This document shows, in pieces, positions 23,592 through 35,254 of a DNA stretch of 64,000 nt; the first letter of the stretch is position 1, and every line of letters begins with the position of its first letter. The DNA is from Medicago truncatula (lineage: Eukaryota > Streptophyta > Magnoliopsida > Fabales > Fabaceae): the NCBI RefSeq assembly GCF_003473485.1, contig NC_053047.1, positions 5,409,001 to 5,473,000 of the forward strand. Direction: 5' to 3'. The position numbers and the translations under genes are program-made. A model generated the notes under the pieces. The model was not told the DNA's origin. It saw only the letters and a program-made list of their open reading frames with translations, and did no database searches.

Positions 23592-24983
23592 TTAAATGGA
23601 TTCAAGTCCTTGAACAAAGAGGGTAGAAAAAGCTTCCATTTCTTCCTTACCTAAAGCCAAACCAATCTCAATTCCACCATTGTTATTCCTACTTTCACTA
23701 ATAGAAAATGCTCCTGTTTTATCAGTTGAAGTCATATCAACTTTTTTAGGCTTTCCAAATCCAAAATCAATACTATAAACCTCAAACCTTGGTGATCCAG
23801 CAATAGAGTAAATTTTAGCATCCTTTTTACCATTGAACATAGTAGCTAACCAATCTTTAGCTCCATTCAACACACCATCATTTTTTACCTTATTCAAAGC
23901 TTCATTCATCCCTTCTAAAGCACTTAAAAATCCATCTTTTCCAACTAATTTCTTTGTCTCAAGAACAACCTTTTGGCCTGTAACACAATTTCCAAAATAC
24001 ATAGGAGAAATTGAAGGCTCTAATCTAGCTCTAGAATCCACACTAAATATGAAAACCACTTCTTCAGCCTTAGGTTGCTCAGCTTTTGCTAAACATGCTA
24101 GCACATAAGCACATGTAACTGAAAAAGTAGACAAGTTTGTAACATTCATTTTCATTTCATTTTTTGCATAATCTTTAAGCTTTTGAATATTTGAAGGAGT
24201 CAATTCAAATAAGCTTTTAATTGCATCGTTTTTCGCGGCACCGAAAAAATCCCAAACCTTGAGACTTTTATTATTTGGTCCACCAAGTTTCATCAAAGCA
24301 TCAACATATGCTTCACTAATTTCAATTCCACTATGATGATCTTCTATCAATGATCTATCAAAAAAAGGGGTTAGGTTTTCAGGTAAAGATAAAAAAGATG
24401 AATCAAGGTTAGAATTAGAGCATGCAATATAGGACCATGATTTCATAAAAGTGGTGGAAGATTTTCCATCTAAAGCAGCATGGTGTGATGATATTCCAAT
24501 GCAAAAACCATTGTTTGGAAACAAAGTGATTTGTATTGAAATCAAAGAAGCTTTTTCATGTGAAGTGTTCAAAAGGGGTATCAAATGATGCCTTTTTAAA
24601 GCTTCACATTGATTAGAAGAAAGATTTTTGAAACTTTCTTTGGACTCAACAACATTGAAGGAAACAAAATCTCCCTTAACATAGTTTATGATTGGTTTGG
24701 ATGAATCACTAGGCCAAATTATGTTACCAGCAAGAGGGAGAAAGTGTTGAAGTGTGAGTGAAAGTGAGTGTTTGAGATTTGGAAGAAGAGTTTCATAGAA
24801 AAAAGTGGGTGAGTTTGTGAATTCATAGAAGAAAAGACGTTCAACTGGTGGAAATCTTAACCATAGAAGATCAAAGAATGTGAGTGGAAGTGAGGTTGGT
24901 GATTGAGAAGGTTTTGTTGGTTCATGAAATGGTTCAATATTGAATACTTCAACAACTTTGGATGATGATTCTTGTTGTGCCAT
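23592..24983 (-). CDS. BAHD acyltransferase, flavonoid/phenolic glucoside malonyltransferase-like
   Basis: Soluble cytosolic acyl-CoA-dependent acyltransferase. Family members of this type transfer malonyl (or aromatic acyl) groups from CoA to sugar hydroxyls of flavonoid and phenolic glucosides before vacuolar storage. Single exon, 463 aa, normal family length. Catalytic HXXXD is H168-A-A-L-D172. YFGNC at 329-333 is the motif typical of the anthocyanin/flavonoid clade. The structural DFGWG motif appears as DFGFG at 406-410, followed by KPKKVD. Transcribed away from the two other BAHD genes of the window and more diverged from them than they are from each other. Specific acceptor unknown. Confidence 0.9.
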   Translation of the reverse strand: MAQQESSSKVVEVFNIEPFHEPTKPSQSPTSLPLTFFDLLWLRFPPVERLFFYEFTNSPTFFYETLLPNLKHSLSLTLQHFLPLAGNIIWPSDSSKPIINYVKGDFVSFNVVESKESFKNLSSNQCEALKRHHLIPLLNTSHEKASLISIQITLFPNNGFCIGISSHHAALDGKSSTTFMKSWSYIACSNSNLDSSFLSLPENLTPFFDRSLIEDHHSGIEISEAYVDALMKLGGPNNKSLKVWDFFGAAKNDAIKSLFELTPSNIQKLKDYAKNEMKMNVTNLSTFSVTCAYVLACLAKAEQPKAEEVVFIFSVDSRARLEPSISPMYFGNCVTGQKVVLETKKLVGKDGFLSALEGMNEALNKVKNDGVLNGAKDWLATMFNGKKDAKIYSIAGSPRFEVYSIDFGFGKPKKVDMTSTDKTGAFSISESRNNNGGIEIGLALGKEEMEAFSTLFVQGLESI

Positions 24984-25041
24984 GGTTTATCTATTTCATC
25001 AAGAAGAAAGAAAGGTATGTGATAAAACAATAAAACCTTGT

Positions 25042-25051
25042 GATATATATA
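25042..25051 (-). promoter_or_regulatory. Candidate TATA box of the first BAHD gene
   Basis: The minus strand reads TTATATATATCA about 60 bp upstream of the ATG at 24983. Confidence 0.5.
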
Positions 25052-25485
25052 ATGAGTTGATGAATTCAATAATAATAATATAATAAGAGATTTGGTCAAA
25101 GATATTAATGTGCATGATGCTTTTCTATATAAGCTTTTGGTGATGTTGGGAACTAATCAAAGGTATAACATGTTTCAAAGTTTAGAAAGGTTGACAAAGA
25201 TTTTATAAATTTCACTTGGAGACTAATTTATTATATTCAATGCCAATATACTTTTTTTTATAAGCTAAAATTTTTCATAATAAAAAATAAAAATATCAGA
25301 GAATACTCCCACCAGTCTTTTTTATAAGAGAAAAAATGAGTCAATTAAAGTTTATTTATTTGGTCCATATCATGTATTAAACACGTCAACTTTTAATGAT
25401 TTATTTATCATTTATATAAAAGATCATTTATTCTTGAATTTTTTTAATAATATTAATTCTTAAATTGTCTTCATCAATATCTATA

Positions 25486-25527
25486 TATATATGGTGAAAT
25501 TTTTTTGACGAAATTTATATATGGTGA
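25486..25527. repeat. Ultra-short retroposition footprint (T-run + GACG)
   Basis: TATATATGGTGA at 25486-25497 and 25516-25527 brackets 18 bases: AA, a T-run, GACG and AAATT. Low-complexity repeat bases weaken this one. Confidence 0.45.
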
Positions 25528-25548
25528 GATATGGTTGAATAGAATGTG

Positions 25549-25591
25549 AAAAAGAATTATACCTTTTTTTTTAAATTAAAAAGAATTATAC
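25549..25591. repeat. Ultra-short retroposition footprint (T-run)
   Basis: AAAAAGAATTATAC at 25549-25562 and 25578-25591 brackets C, nine Ts and AAATT. Confidence 0.6.
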
Positions 25592-25642
25592 TAAAATGCA
25601 TACAGATTAAATCTAATTTATTCATGCTCACCTCTACAATAG

Positions 25643-25686
25643 AAATTAAATGTAATATTTTTTTGGTCAAGAAAATTAAATGTAAT
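25643..25686. repeat. Ultra-short retroposition footprint (T-run + GGTCAAG)
   Basis: AAATTAAATGTAAT at 25643-25656 and 25673-25686 brackets 16 bases, A, seven Ts and GGTCAAGA. Confidence 0.6.
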
Positions 25687-25721
25687 TTAATAATATGAAA
25701 TAATAGTTCCTAGCCGACAAA

Positions 25722-25805
25722 GTAAGGCATTATGACTTGTTGAAATATTTTTTTTTTCTTTTTTATTCTAGAATTTGCTCTTTGTAAGGCATTATGATTT
25801 GTTGA
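25722..25805. repeat. Short retroposition footprint (40-nt insert)
   Basis: A 22-bp repeat beginning GTAAGGCATTATGA (one mismatch) at 25722-25743 and 25784-25805 brackets a 40-nt T-rich insert that reads as A-rich on the minus strand. Confidence 0.6.
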
Positions 25806-26188
25806 CTAAATCCTTCTTTTGTTAATGTGTACAAATTAAATTTTTTTTGGTAATAATATTTGGAAAATGTTAACCAGTGCCTCCGAGACACTAGTTAAGG
25901 AGACTAATATAAAAAATTTGTATGAAAAATGATGAAAAGTGAAACGTTTCACTTTATGAAAGTAGAAAAGTTATTTTTATTGAAAAATTTATATTTTTAA
26001 CATTCTTAACTAATGTTCTGGAACACTTGTTAACAAGATCCATAATATTTTATGAGATACAAATTAAATCCCTGTTATAATATATTTTTGCTAATATATA
26101 ATTAATAAAATTTCTCTACAGCAATCCTAGCTTCCACCTAAGTGCTATATCCTATTGCGATGGCTGTAAAAACCTTTTTTGAATTTAT

Positions 26189-26228
26189 TTATGTGGTCAA
26201 CTTTTTTTTGACTAATTATGTGGTCAAC
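26189..26228. repeat. Ultra-short retroposition footprint (T8 + GACTAA)
   Basis: TTATGTGGTCAAC at 26189-26201 and 26216-26228 brackets 14 bases, eight Ts and GACTAA. The T-run plus GAC matches the footprint at 7566. Confidence 0.65.
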
Positions 26229-26264
26229 ATATGCGGTATACCTTTTTAGAAGAAAAAATTGGTA

Positions 26265-26535
26265 CACCTCCTGTTTCAATTATAAGTAATTTTTTATTTT
26301 GCAAGTTCATTAGATAAATGTTGTATGTAATCTATATTATAGACAATAAACGTCGTTTATTGAATGAATTAAAAACTAAAAATGTGTATTCATTTCGGTC
26401 CTATTTACAATAAATATTTGACTTTTTAAATTTATTAAATAATTGATGTATTTTGTCTATATTTTAGACTAAATACATTAATTATTCAACGAATCTAAAA
26501 AGTCAATTGTTTCTTGCAAATAGGAGCAGAGGAAG
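26265..26535. mobile_element. Decayed Stowaway/mariner-like MITE
   Basis: CACCTCCTGTTTCAATTATA on the left is an imperfect inverted match to CAAATAGGAGCAGAGGAAG on the right. TA flanks both ends. The interior pair AAATATTTGACTTTTTAAA / TCTAAAAAGTCAATTGTTTC is also inverted. Confidence 0.5.
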
Positions 26536-28765
26536 TATATAATTAATGTTATTTTGATTGAATTTCTTTTTTCTTTTTTTTGAAAAGGAGATGACCTTTG
26601 ACTCCAAACATGCCGCAACAATGCAACTTGTAACAGCCAAATTTATCGCTAGAATTATTCTAATTATTTATTATGCATGTTTATGTGTGTTTGTATGTGA
26701 TTAGTTGTCTCTGTGTGTGTTTTATTCGGGATTAGTGAATTTTGGCTTAAGAAGGGTATTTTAGTCATTTTGGACTCAAGGGTATTTTGTTCATTTAATA
26801 AGAAAGGGTAAAATAGTATTTTAGTTACGAGAATTATTTTTAATGTTTTGGTGGCAATAATTATTTTTACTAAGTTACTAATGAGTTGGGATAATTAAAT
26901 AAGAGACGATAACTATTCGTTATTTTTATTCGGTAAGTGAGTAGAAACTTGGTAATATAGTTAGTAAGAATATTGAGCTCATTAAGACAATTGAGAGTTG
27001 AGCCCATTAATGTAGAGTCTATATAAACTCTTGTCTTAAGAGAAACTAGGTTATTTTTACACTCATTCGCAGATTGCAAAACATTTTGGAGAAAGAGGTA
27101 GAAAGAGAAAGTGAGGCAACAAAAGTTAGAAGAAGATCTAGAGAGAGAAAGCTTGGATTGGGGCTTTGGAGCAAAGTAGAGGTAACGGGGATGGTCTCTT
27201 TTCACCAATTAAGCTATAATCAATTTTTCTACTTGTGGGTTTAAGTGCTTTTGTTATAATTGAGGCTTTTTGTGAATTTAAATGATAAAATTCGTGCTCC
27301 TTTTTCATGTGAATTTGTGGGTATGATAAACTACATGGATTTGTTGTATTAATAGTTCAAACTTCATAGTTATTGTTATTGTTGAGTTGTATTCATGATT
27401 TTTGACCATTTGGGGTTGAAGGGATCAAAATTGGGAATTTTTGGTGGAAAATGGTGCAAACCTGTACGAGTTCATTCAGAACAGGGGGCAACTCGCTTGA
27501 AGCGAGTTTCTCAGTGATAACATTCCTTGTTTTGAGTGTTCCAGGCATCCGGGGTCGATCCGAGTGGTTCTAAACTGATTCTTTTGATGTAATTAAATTT
27601 ATTTGAAATTTCTAAACCTTTGGAAACATCAATTGAATTATATTGGACTTGGGTTTGTGAATCGTATTATAACTTTTTAAAAATAGTTCAAGAGCATGAA
27701 TTTTTCGAAAACTCGATTTCTCAAGGAAAATGGGTAGGACTAGGGTTGTCTAGTATTGTTATGATTTGTAAAAATGTTTTGGATGGGATTCATGGACTTT
27801 AACTTGATTTTGCTTTAGGAACTTGAATTATTTGAAAAACGGTAAAATGATATGAATTTTTGAAACTTTGGAATTGGGGTGTATTGGCCTATGAGACATT
27901 TGTGTATATACTACTGCACTCATATGTGATTTGTGTATAGGCTTAGTTGAGGTATTCGAACTTGTTTGATTTGTTTTGTCGAATAACTTGGAAAATGATA
28001 AAACGATACGAACTTAAGGATTTTGAGTAATTGTTGTCGTTTGCCCATGAAACGTATGTGTACACACTACTACACTTATATGTGAAAGGTGACTTTGGAA
28101 CTTGTTGTTCCTTAAGGTGTTGTTGTTGTTGATAATTATGATGATGGTTATGTTGATGTTTGTTGACAATTATGATGAAGATATGGTGATGTCTCTTATT
28201 TGAATTATGACTTGTTGATTGTGTGGACGTAAATACTTGATAATGCAATTGTTGGTGAACTAATCAATGTAAATGGATGTGTACTTTTACATTGTTGTTG
28301 GTGAATACATATGTTAGATGATTTTACAATATCGAGTTTTTGCTTGTATGTCCATGCATCATAGTCATATTGAGTCATATGAGAAATGTAAAAGGATGTG
28401 TACTTTTACATAGGTCAAATACATGAAAGGAGGTATACTTTTACGTTGGTGTGGATTCGTACGGTAAAATTATCTTAGGAATTCAATTGTACCACATGCA
28501 CCTAGAAGAGACTAGAACATTGCATGCACTTATTATTTGGTGAGTCGTGTCATAATTGAATATATGACTTAGTGAATTTGTGCATTGGTGAAATTTGGTG
28601 AACGTTGTGATTATGTGAATTGGTGTATATGTGCTTTGGTGGATTTTGTTGATGGTTGTGGGTATTTGGACCAGGCTCTAATTGTATGTCTTACTTGCTT
28701 GTGTTTATTCACTTGGTGATTCTATTTGAGGATAATTATTTTGGTAATGGTAACGAGGTGAGAAT

Positions 28766-28768
<3 letters not shown>

Positions 28769-28822
<54 letters not shown>
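28769..28822. repeat. (AT)n microsatellite inside the solo LTR
   Basis: About 27 AT units. Confidence 0.95.
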
Positions 28823-28825
<3 letters not shown>

Positions 28826-29444
28826 TTGGTGATTCCTTGATAATGATGATTTCCTTGCTTATATCTTTGAAATGATGAATTATATTTGTTGAGTTAATTA
28901 TGCTAAATGAGGAGTAAGGTGAATAATTCTTATATTGATTGATGTTGTTAATTGATGAATTTTGATGATGATTTAAGGTATGAATATGCTTGATGTGTTA
29001 TGATAGAAGTATGATAACATGATTGATGATGAACTCGGGATAATATATATGTAATGGTAGTATTCGAGGAATGTTGAGTATGTGTATGTGTTATGCATGA
29101 AATCCTATGATTATGTTTAATTGTGAATTATGAAATAACCCCCAGTGGTCGTTTGGTTGACCGCCTTCCTTATCTGTATGGATGGATAGACGGTGTGCAT
29201 GAATAGTTGATTTGCTTTGCTTTGGTGAGTTGCTTGAGGATAGCTTGGATGCTACCTCGTTTATCAATTTTGGTGTCTTAGACGTTAGGGCTCTGATTAG
29301 GGGTTGGTCTTCGTTGTTCATCTTTATTTTGTCTATTGAAGATTTTTGAGACTATGTATTGATGATGACATGAGTTGTATGATGACATGACTACTTGGTG
29401 ACTTATTTTAATTATGGATGACTCTTGAGTTGATTATTTAAATG

Positions 29445-31716
29445 TTGATTGTGCTCGTGATTTTCGGATATCAAACCATTAATTGATTTGAATCGTCAAT
29501 CTTTGAACTCTCGATTTTTATTCGTGGGAAGGGAAAAAATAAGTAAAAACCCTTATCGAGACTTTGGATTCGGGGGTTGGTTACGCGAAGGGAAGGTGCT
29601 AGCACCCTAAACGTCTACGGTATTCCGTAGGAACCTCTTACCTAATTTATCTTGTGCTAAAATCATTGCTTATTTGAAAATTATTACCTAAAAGTCTAAA
29701 TGAAAGAATGGAGGGGGAAGAAGTATGTTTTTGGTTATTTTTATTTGATTTGGAAGGATAAAAATCCTATGCCTACATACCCTTAAAGAAAAGGGATCAA
29801 AACCACTGTAGTTCACCTCAAAAGTTTCTTTTTGGTGGGTTGGTTGATTTTAGATTTTAGAAAATGGTTTTAAGAAGGGATAAGAGGCCTCAAGGCATGA
29901 GATAAAATAAGGTGAGGTTGGTCAAATTTTAATTACAAGAAAATCAAGTCTACTATGAATATTAATTCAATTAAGCATTTGATTAAGAAAATAAAAGGAA
30001 AAAACACTTGGGTTACAAGCCAAGGTTTATTAAGAAAATATTTTTGGAGTTTTGCATATTTGATTTTTGGTAAAATGATTTTTCCTAAACTAAAGGGTAT
30101 ACTAGCGTAACGGCGTAAAACAATAAAAACAAGCATAAAACGGTAAATAAAGTGGGATAGTGTCGGTGCATGTGTCGGTGCTTGTGTTACCTACATTATT
30201 ACATCAACTCCTAGATACATTCTATGGTCTCAAGAGAAATATAATAGCAAGAAATAAAAAGTGCACAAATTAAATTACATCCATTCCTAAATACACACTA
30301 AAAATAATACCCAAGAAATAAAATGACCAAAAAAATAAATATGCATGAGATGATTCAAATATACTACAATAATAATGACAAAACAGTAAATAAACAATTA
30401 ACACAAAGCAAAACATATTTTTTGTAATTTTTAGAGAGATTTTCTAAAGTGAAAGAGGTGCAGAAAGTAAAACAGGGGTTTAATTAACGAAGTTGGGCTT
30501 AAGCAGACACACCGGACCGGTTCGGATTACTGGACCGGTTCGGGTAGACCCGCCCGGTTCGGATTGATATATATAGGGTGTAAGACCCATTTCTTTCATT
30601 TTCTCCAATCATTTCTCTCTCTTCACTTCTCTAAACTCACGGTCTCTCTTTCTTCTCTGTTCTTCTTTTTCATGAGTTTTCCGGCGAGCATGAATTTTCC
30701 GGCACGGTGGCCGGTGGTGGCACCACCGCGCCGGAGTGTGAAACTCCGCCGATTCAAAAACAAACTATCTTTTTAAAAATCCTTTTTTCTCCTCTTTTCA
30801 AATATCCACTTAGTTTTTACAAACAAACAACCAAAACTTGTAGATCTAAGTTCAAACTTCTGAAAATCTTTTTGAAACAAAACCTACAAAAAGTCCGGAT
30901 CTAAACTACTAAGCAAAGAAGAACACGAAATAAATGAAAGGAAACTTTTACCTCTTTGGATCGGAGACAAATAAAAACGCGACGGAAAACTTCAATCTAT
31001 CGAGTTTCCAGATTCGGAATACTTCAAACTTCTTCTACTCCTTTTCCTTTGTTACGGTTCCGATCTGTGTTGCTTAGATCCGGTCTGGCTTGAACTCGTG
31101 GTTGATTCACGACCGGTTGGGATTTGTTGTTATTTCCGTCGATTTTGAATCGGAAGAAAAAGGTTGTGTGATTATTGTGTAAAAGAAAGAAGCGAAAATA
31201 GTGTATGTTTTACTGGATTTTTTTGCTCATCACGTTCTTGAGATTCATGTGAATGTTCATGAGTTTTTTTTTTGATTGGGAAAGTAAAGGGGAAATTAGG
31301 GTTGTTGATTTGCGGCTGCCGATTTGTCTGGTTTTTCTTTGCGGTTGCCCCCCTTTTCTCCTCCTTTTGCAGGTTTGATTTTATAGCATTAGGGTTGAAG
31401 GGAAATAACTCTGCGAATCTGCCTAAATTTGAGGCGAATGAAAAAAAATATTTTTTTGGACCCTTGCTGGGATTTTTCGGACTCATTGACATTATTGGAC
31501 AAAAATAGAAAATAAACTAAAGGAGTAACTAATTTTAAAACCAAAACTAAAATTAAAACTAATAAAAGATGGAAATTAAATACTGAAATAAAAAGAAAAT
31601 AAAGAGGGAACAGGGTCCGACTTGGAATCAAAAATGAAGTACTTCAAAGTAATCTCCGACGAATAAAATGGGTAAGAATAGAGAAAAGTGGTCAAAATTT
31701 GGGGTATGACATTGAT
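29445..31716 (+). mobile_element. Ogre-like solo LTR nested in the outer solo LTR
   Basis: 29450 (TGTGCTCGTGATTTTCGG) to 31711 (TTTGGGGTATGACA) is bracketed by TTGAT at 29445-29449 and 31712-31716. The segment GGTTACGCGAAGGGAAGGTG...CTAAACGTCTACGGTATTCC near 29580-29625, and the GGGGTATGACA end, resemble LTRs of legume Ogre/Tat gypsy elements as I know them. The length of 2262 bp fits a single LTR. A TATA-like motif and CCGG-rich downstream stretch sit at 30568-30740. No internal retroviral domain. Confidence 0.75.
30568..30575 (+). promoter_or_regulatory. Candidate TATA box of the Ogre-like LTR
   Basis: TATATATA followed by GGGTGTAAGACCC, in the middle of the LTR where U3/R would meet. Confidence 0.4.
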
Positions 31717-32037
31717 GTAATGACGTTTTATTCCACTATGATGTTTTGAGAAAATTATTTATGCATGTTTTGTGATTTATTGGTGAAGTAGCATCTAGAT
31801 TCTTAATATGCTGAGCATAATTTATCGCTTTAAGAGTTTAGGATGTTACACAACTCAGCACCATATTTAGTTAATCAGTATGCACAATTGTTCATCTCCC
31901 TTAAAGAATGATGAAAAATGAAAATCCAAAGATAATCCTTAAATTTTGAATGTTATTGATGATAGGAGCATGTAGATGTGTTGACATATGGATGTTTTAG
32001 ATGCATTCTATCAAAAATCAATCTCGTAGTAGATTTG

Positions 32038-32085
32038 AAGTTTGATTCACACATGTGTAAAAAAAAAAAGTTTGATTCACACATG
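32038..32085. repeat. Ultra-short retroposition footprint (TGT + A-run)
   Basis: AAGTTTGATTCACACATG, 18 bp and perfect, at 32038-32055 and 32068-32085 brackets TGT and nine As. This one is in sense orientation. Confidence 0.7.
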
Positions 32086-32101
32086 ACAAATTTAAAACTA
32101 T

Positions 32102-32380
32102 TACTCCCTCCGTCCCAAATTGTATGTCGCTTTAGAAGAAAATATTTGTCTCAAATTATAATTATATGTCGTTTTACAATACCAATGCAACATTAATGTT
32201 ACTTTTTCTATTATAACCTTAACTATTTATTACTTTATCTTCTTTCAATTATTTCATTTATCTTTCTCATATTATTTATTAAGGACAATTTTGTAAAACA
32301 ACTCATAATATCTCTTTTCCACAAAATATTAATTGCATTTCTTAATATGTGTGAAATGTCCAAAACGTCGTACAATTTGT
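32102..32380. mobile_element. Stowaway/mariner-like MITE, right end eroded
   Basis: The left end TACTCCCTCCGTCCCAAATT is canonical. CGTCGTACAATTTG at 32367-32380 is an inverted match to CAAATTGTATGTCG near the left end. The outer right terminus is missing. Confidence 0.5.
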
Positions 32381-32385
32381 TTAAA

Positions 32386-32586
32386 TTAAACTCTCTCAAG
32401 ACCATAATAAATAGCATGTAATTCAACATTCATGTTGGTAGTGATGTCATAACTACGAGAGAATCTATATAGCCGATTACCAAGAGAATCATGAATTAAA
32501 CCACCATAACCAGATGGATCACGATTTCTACATAAACATTGAGTTTCACTACCTCGGCTACATACAAGGGGAAACCAAGAGATCAA
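32386..32586 (-). mobile_element. LINE RNase H fragment
   Basis: The minus strand encodes RDPSGYGGLIHDSLGN and NMNVELHAIYYGLERV, the start of the RNase H-like domain common at the end of plant LINE ORF2 and related proteins. No flanking reverse transcriptase is present. Confidence 0.6.
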
Positions 32587-32730
32587 TCACTCTTTATATA
32601 TGCCGAGCTTTTACTAAACCAAAGCTCTTGATACTAGATACAAGGTGTGATTCAATGAGATTCATAATACATCAATCTGCATAAGGAGTGCAATATAAGA
32701 ATTCTTTATTTCGAGTCTTTCTTTATTGTC

Positions 32731-32830
32731 AAGTAGCTTAATGGATACAGTTTACACATTTAAATGTGAAGAAGTGAGATGTCCGGTGTTCGAACTTCAA
32801 CTTCAGTATTTAATATGCAATAAGTTTACG
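32731..32830 (+). mobile_element. SINE, family 2
   Basis: AAGTAGCTTAATGGATACAG (A-box-like), ATTTAAATGTGAAGAAGTG, then GGTGTTCGAACTTC (B box) follow in the spacing of a tRNA-derived SINE. The copy at 35255 has the same layout. Ends are approximate. Confidence 0.5.
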
Positions 32831-33869
32831 GATGTATTTATTTCGAGCTTTCTAAATAAACCAACAAGTAATCAAAAAGAGCTGGTTGTCTTTCTTTGAA
32901 GGAAGCTTTTTAATCCATTCGGAACAAATAGGATAAAAAAAATTATGAGTTGTTGAAAAAACCTAGAGCTTCCATATTCTGGTGGCTTTTGGACAATCTT
33001 AGAAAGTGTGGAGCTGCTCCACTCCACATTTAGGAACAGAAGAATCTCAACAGATTATTTGATAACATATCGTGCACAAAAGTCATAACAAAATCTCTTA
33101 TATTCTGAACAACTTTAACTTTCCTACACGTTTGGTTCTTTCCATTCTTACTAGTTACGACAAAGTTGGGTGCGTTTTATCAATTTAGGCACCAAAACTA
33201 TAGTATTAGTGTGCAGGTGACGTATGGGATGATATACCACTTGTGTTTTGGACTTTAGTCCATAAGGACAATTTTTATGGATTGACCATCTGATTTATTT
33301 ATAACACAATACTAAGAAAGATATACACTAATGTGCTTGTTTATCATCTCTTATGAAGTACATTAAACTATAGTCAAAGAGATTGTGAAATCTCTATTCA
33401 ACTATCACGATTAAAGTTAGCATGTGTAAGTTTGAGATTGTATTTGACAATGATTGGTTTACTAAAATGAAGTAAAAATATATTAAAGAACAATTAGGCC
33501 ATGTTCGATTTCCTTCTCTTTTACTACTTAGTAATTTGGTTCAGAGTCTACAATTGTTTCCATAGTTGACGTTCTAACAAAAATAATTAAGTTTAATGTC
33601 TTGGAACTTAATCCGCTTCTTTGGTCACAATCCCCTAATGTATTTGATTGCGTGCGAAAACTCGTCATAAAGGTGGTAATAGAATATCATCTCTAAAGCT
33701 ATTATAGATTGAATGGTTAAAATTAGGCCAAGCCCCAAAAACTATTGTTAATAGTCATTTAAAACCTATATCAATTTATGGATATTCGTCAACTCATAAA
33801 AAGCATTAATAATAAAAATCATCCAAATAAAACTAAGCAATTCAATTATATTCAAAGATAACTCAACAT
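32831..33869. other. Intergenic, nothing recognised
   Basis: AT-rich sequence without ORFs or clear repeat ends. Confidence 0.45.
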
Positions 33870-34145
33870 AGAACTTTTTAACAAAACATGAATTTAATAT
33901 GATTTTTTTTTTTTACGGTTAAAAATTCATATTTAATTTATGTTTTATTAAAAAATTCTAATATTTTTTGGGAAATATTTTTACAATATTCTACACATTT
34001 CTGCATAATTTCATTAGAAAATACTAAAATTAACTTAAAAATAGGGACTGAAATTTTATAGGGACTAAAAGCTGAAGGAAAATTTTAGAGGGACTAAAAC
34101 GAAAAGTTGGTATATTTATAGGGACCAAAAACATATTTAACCCTT
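33870..34145. mobile_element. Truncated copy of the Mutator-type MITE family
   Basis: AGGGACTAAAAGCTGAAGG...GGGACCAAAAACATATTTAACC matches the right end of the element at 52860-54085. The upstream AT-rich part (ATGAATTTAATATGA / TTCATATTTAATTTATG) matches as well. No left end is found. Confidence 0.5.
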
Positions 34146-34170
34146 CCTACTTTCACCGAAAGAAAATCTC

Positions 34171-34963
34171 TTACGGTGTGTTTGGTAGAGGAGAAAAAAG
34201 AGAGAGAGAAGTTGAAGAGAGAGAAATAGGAGAGAAGTCATACATTGCTCTTGTTTGGTTGTGGTGAGAAAGAGAGAAGAGAGTTAAAATCTGTGGAACC
34301 CACTGTTTTTTTAGTCTCTTAGAAGAAACAGGCGAGAGAGCTGCAATTTTTGCAATTTTCCTATTATGCCCTCCATTGCATCAAGAAAAAACAAAAACGT
34401 TAACATATATAAGTGAATGGTTGTGCTATATCACGTAGGTGAAGTTTATTGCACTTTTAATTTATGAAGTTTATTGCACTTTTAATTAATTTCATAGTAA
34501 AAAATTCTCGAAATAAATTAACTTAGCAACAAAAATAATATGAACACACTTTTGTATAAAAAAATTAACTTATTTTCTTACGTACTATACAAAAATTAAC
34601 CACACTTCCGTACTATAAATTAATAAAAATTACTATTTTTTAATTAATTTATATAAAGATTTTAGTTAACGTTGATAAAAAATGTATTGCAGGTAATATA
34701 AATTATTATTTTTCACAACAGGGTACATAAATTATGTTTTTCAACTCCAAACAATTATTTAGTATTTTTCTTTTATTTTGTTTAAGGGTATTCTTGTCCT
34801 TTAAAAGCAATTACATTATTCTCTCTCTTCTATCTCTCTTATCTTTCTCTTCTACCAAACATTACATCAAATCTACTCAATCTCTCACATTTTTCTCTCT
34901 TCTCAAAGTCTCTCTTACCTACTTCTCTCTTCACAATTTCTCTTATCAACCAAACACACTTTA
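34171..34963. mobile_element. PIF/Harbinger-like MITE, 787 bp
   Basis: CGGTGTGTTTGGT at 34174 and ACCAAACACACT ending at 34960 are inverted ends with TTA on both sides, the target of PIF/Harbinger elements. GA-rich sequence follows the left end and CT-rich sequence precedes the right end, so the ends pair over more than 100 bp. A 25-bp direct duplication (GAAGTTTATTGCAC...) lies inside near 34440-34490. Confidence 0.6.
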
Positions 34964-34996
34964 GTGAAAGTAGGAATAACAATGGTGGGAAGGAAT

Positions 34997-35095
34997 GGAG
35001 GGTGAAGAATGGAGATTTATCACATGGGAGGGTGAAGAATATCAGTACCGACATAAATAATGGGAGGGTGAAGAATGGAGATTTATCACATGGAA
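34997..35095. repeat. Interrupted direct repeat
   Basis: GGAGGGTGAAGAATGG through ATTTATCACATGG occurs at about 34997 and again at about 35063, with a related half copy between. A diverged counterpart (TTGTCGCATGGGAGTG) exists near 52567, so this belongs to the duplicated BAHD flank. Confidence 0.55.
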
Positions 35096-35254
35096 TCTAT
35101 CTTATGAAGTACTGTCGTACACGTAGGCAAGACACAAAATTTAGACAGAGAAATAAGGTGTAGTTTGTTGGTTTATGATGATAATCTCCTCCACACGTAT
35201 TATTATCAAGTAGAGAAAAAACGGACACTCATGTATCTATTTTTCTGTTTTTTG

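Larger units (their letters stand above)
26624..31855 (+). mobile_element. Solo LTR (gypsy, chromovirus-like) split by a second solo LTR
   Basis: The element runs TGTAACAGCC (26629) to GGATGTTACA (31850), with CAACT on both sides as a 5-bp target-site duplication. Without the nested Ogre-like LTR and its duplication it would be about 2955 bp. It has no coding domain, primer-binding site or polypurine tract, so it reads as a single long LTR left by LTR-LTR recombination. TGTAAC...GTTACA ends and a CTCGCTTGAAGCGAGTT palindrome (about 27490) suggest a Tekay-type chromovirus; that assignment is inference. Confidence 0.75.

Noticed and set aside
27943-28248. His/Gln-rich ORF on the minus strand
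   Set aside because: Simple-sequence translation within the outer solo LTR.
30564-30904. ORFs with a Pro/Arg-rich start in the Ogre-like LTR
   Set aside because: They lie inside an LTR delimited by a target-site duplication and show no domain.
31172-31631. ORFs on both strands near the end of the Ogre-like LTR
   Set aside because: Low-complexity LTR sequence; no similarity recognised and no consistent frame.
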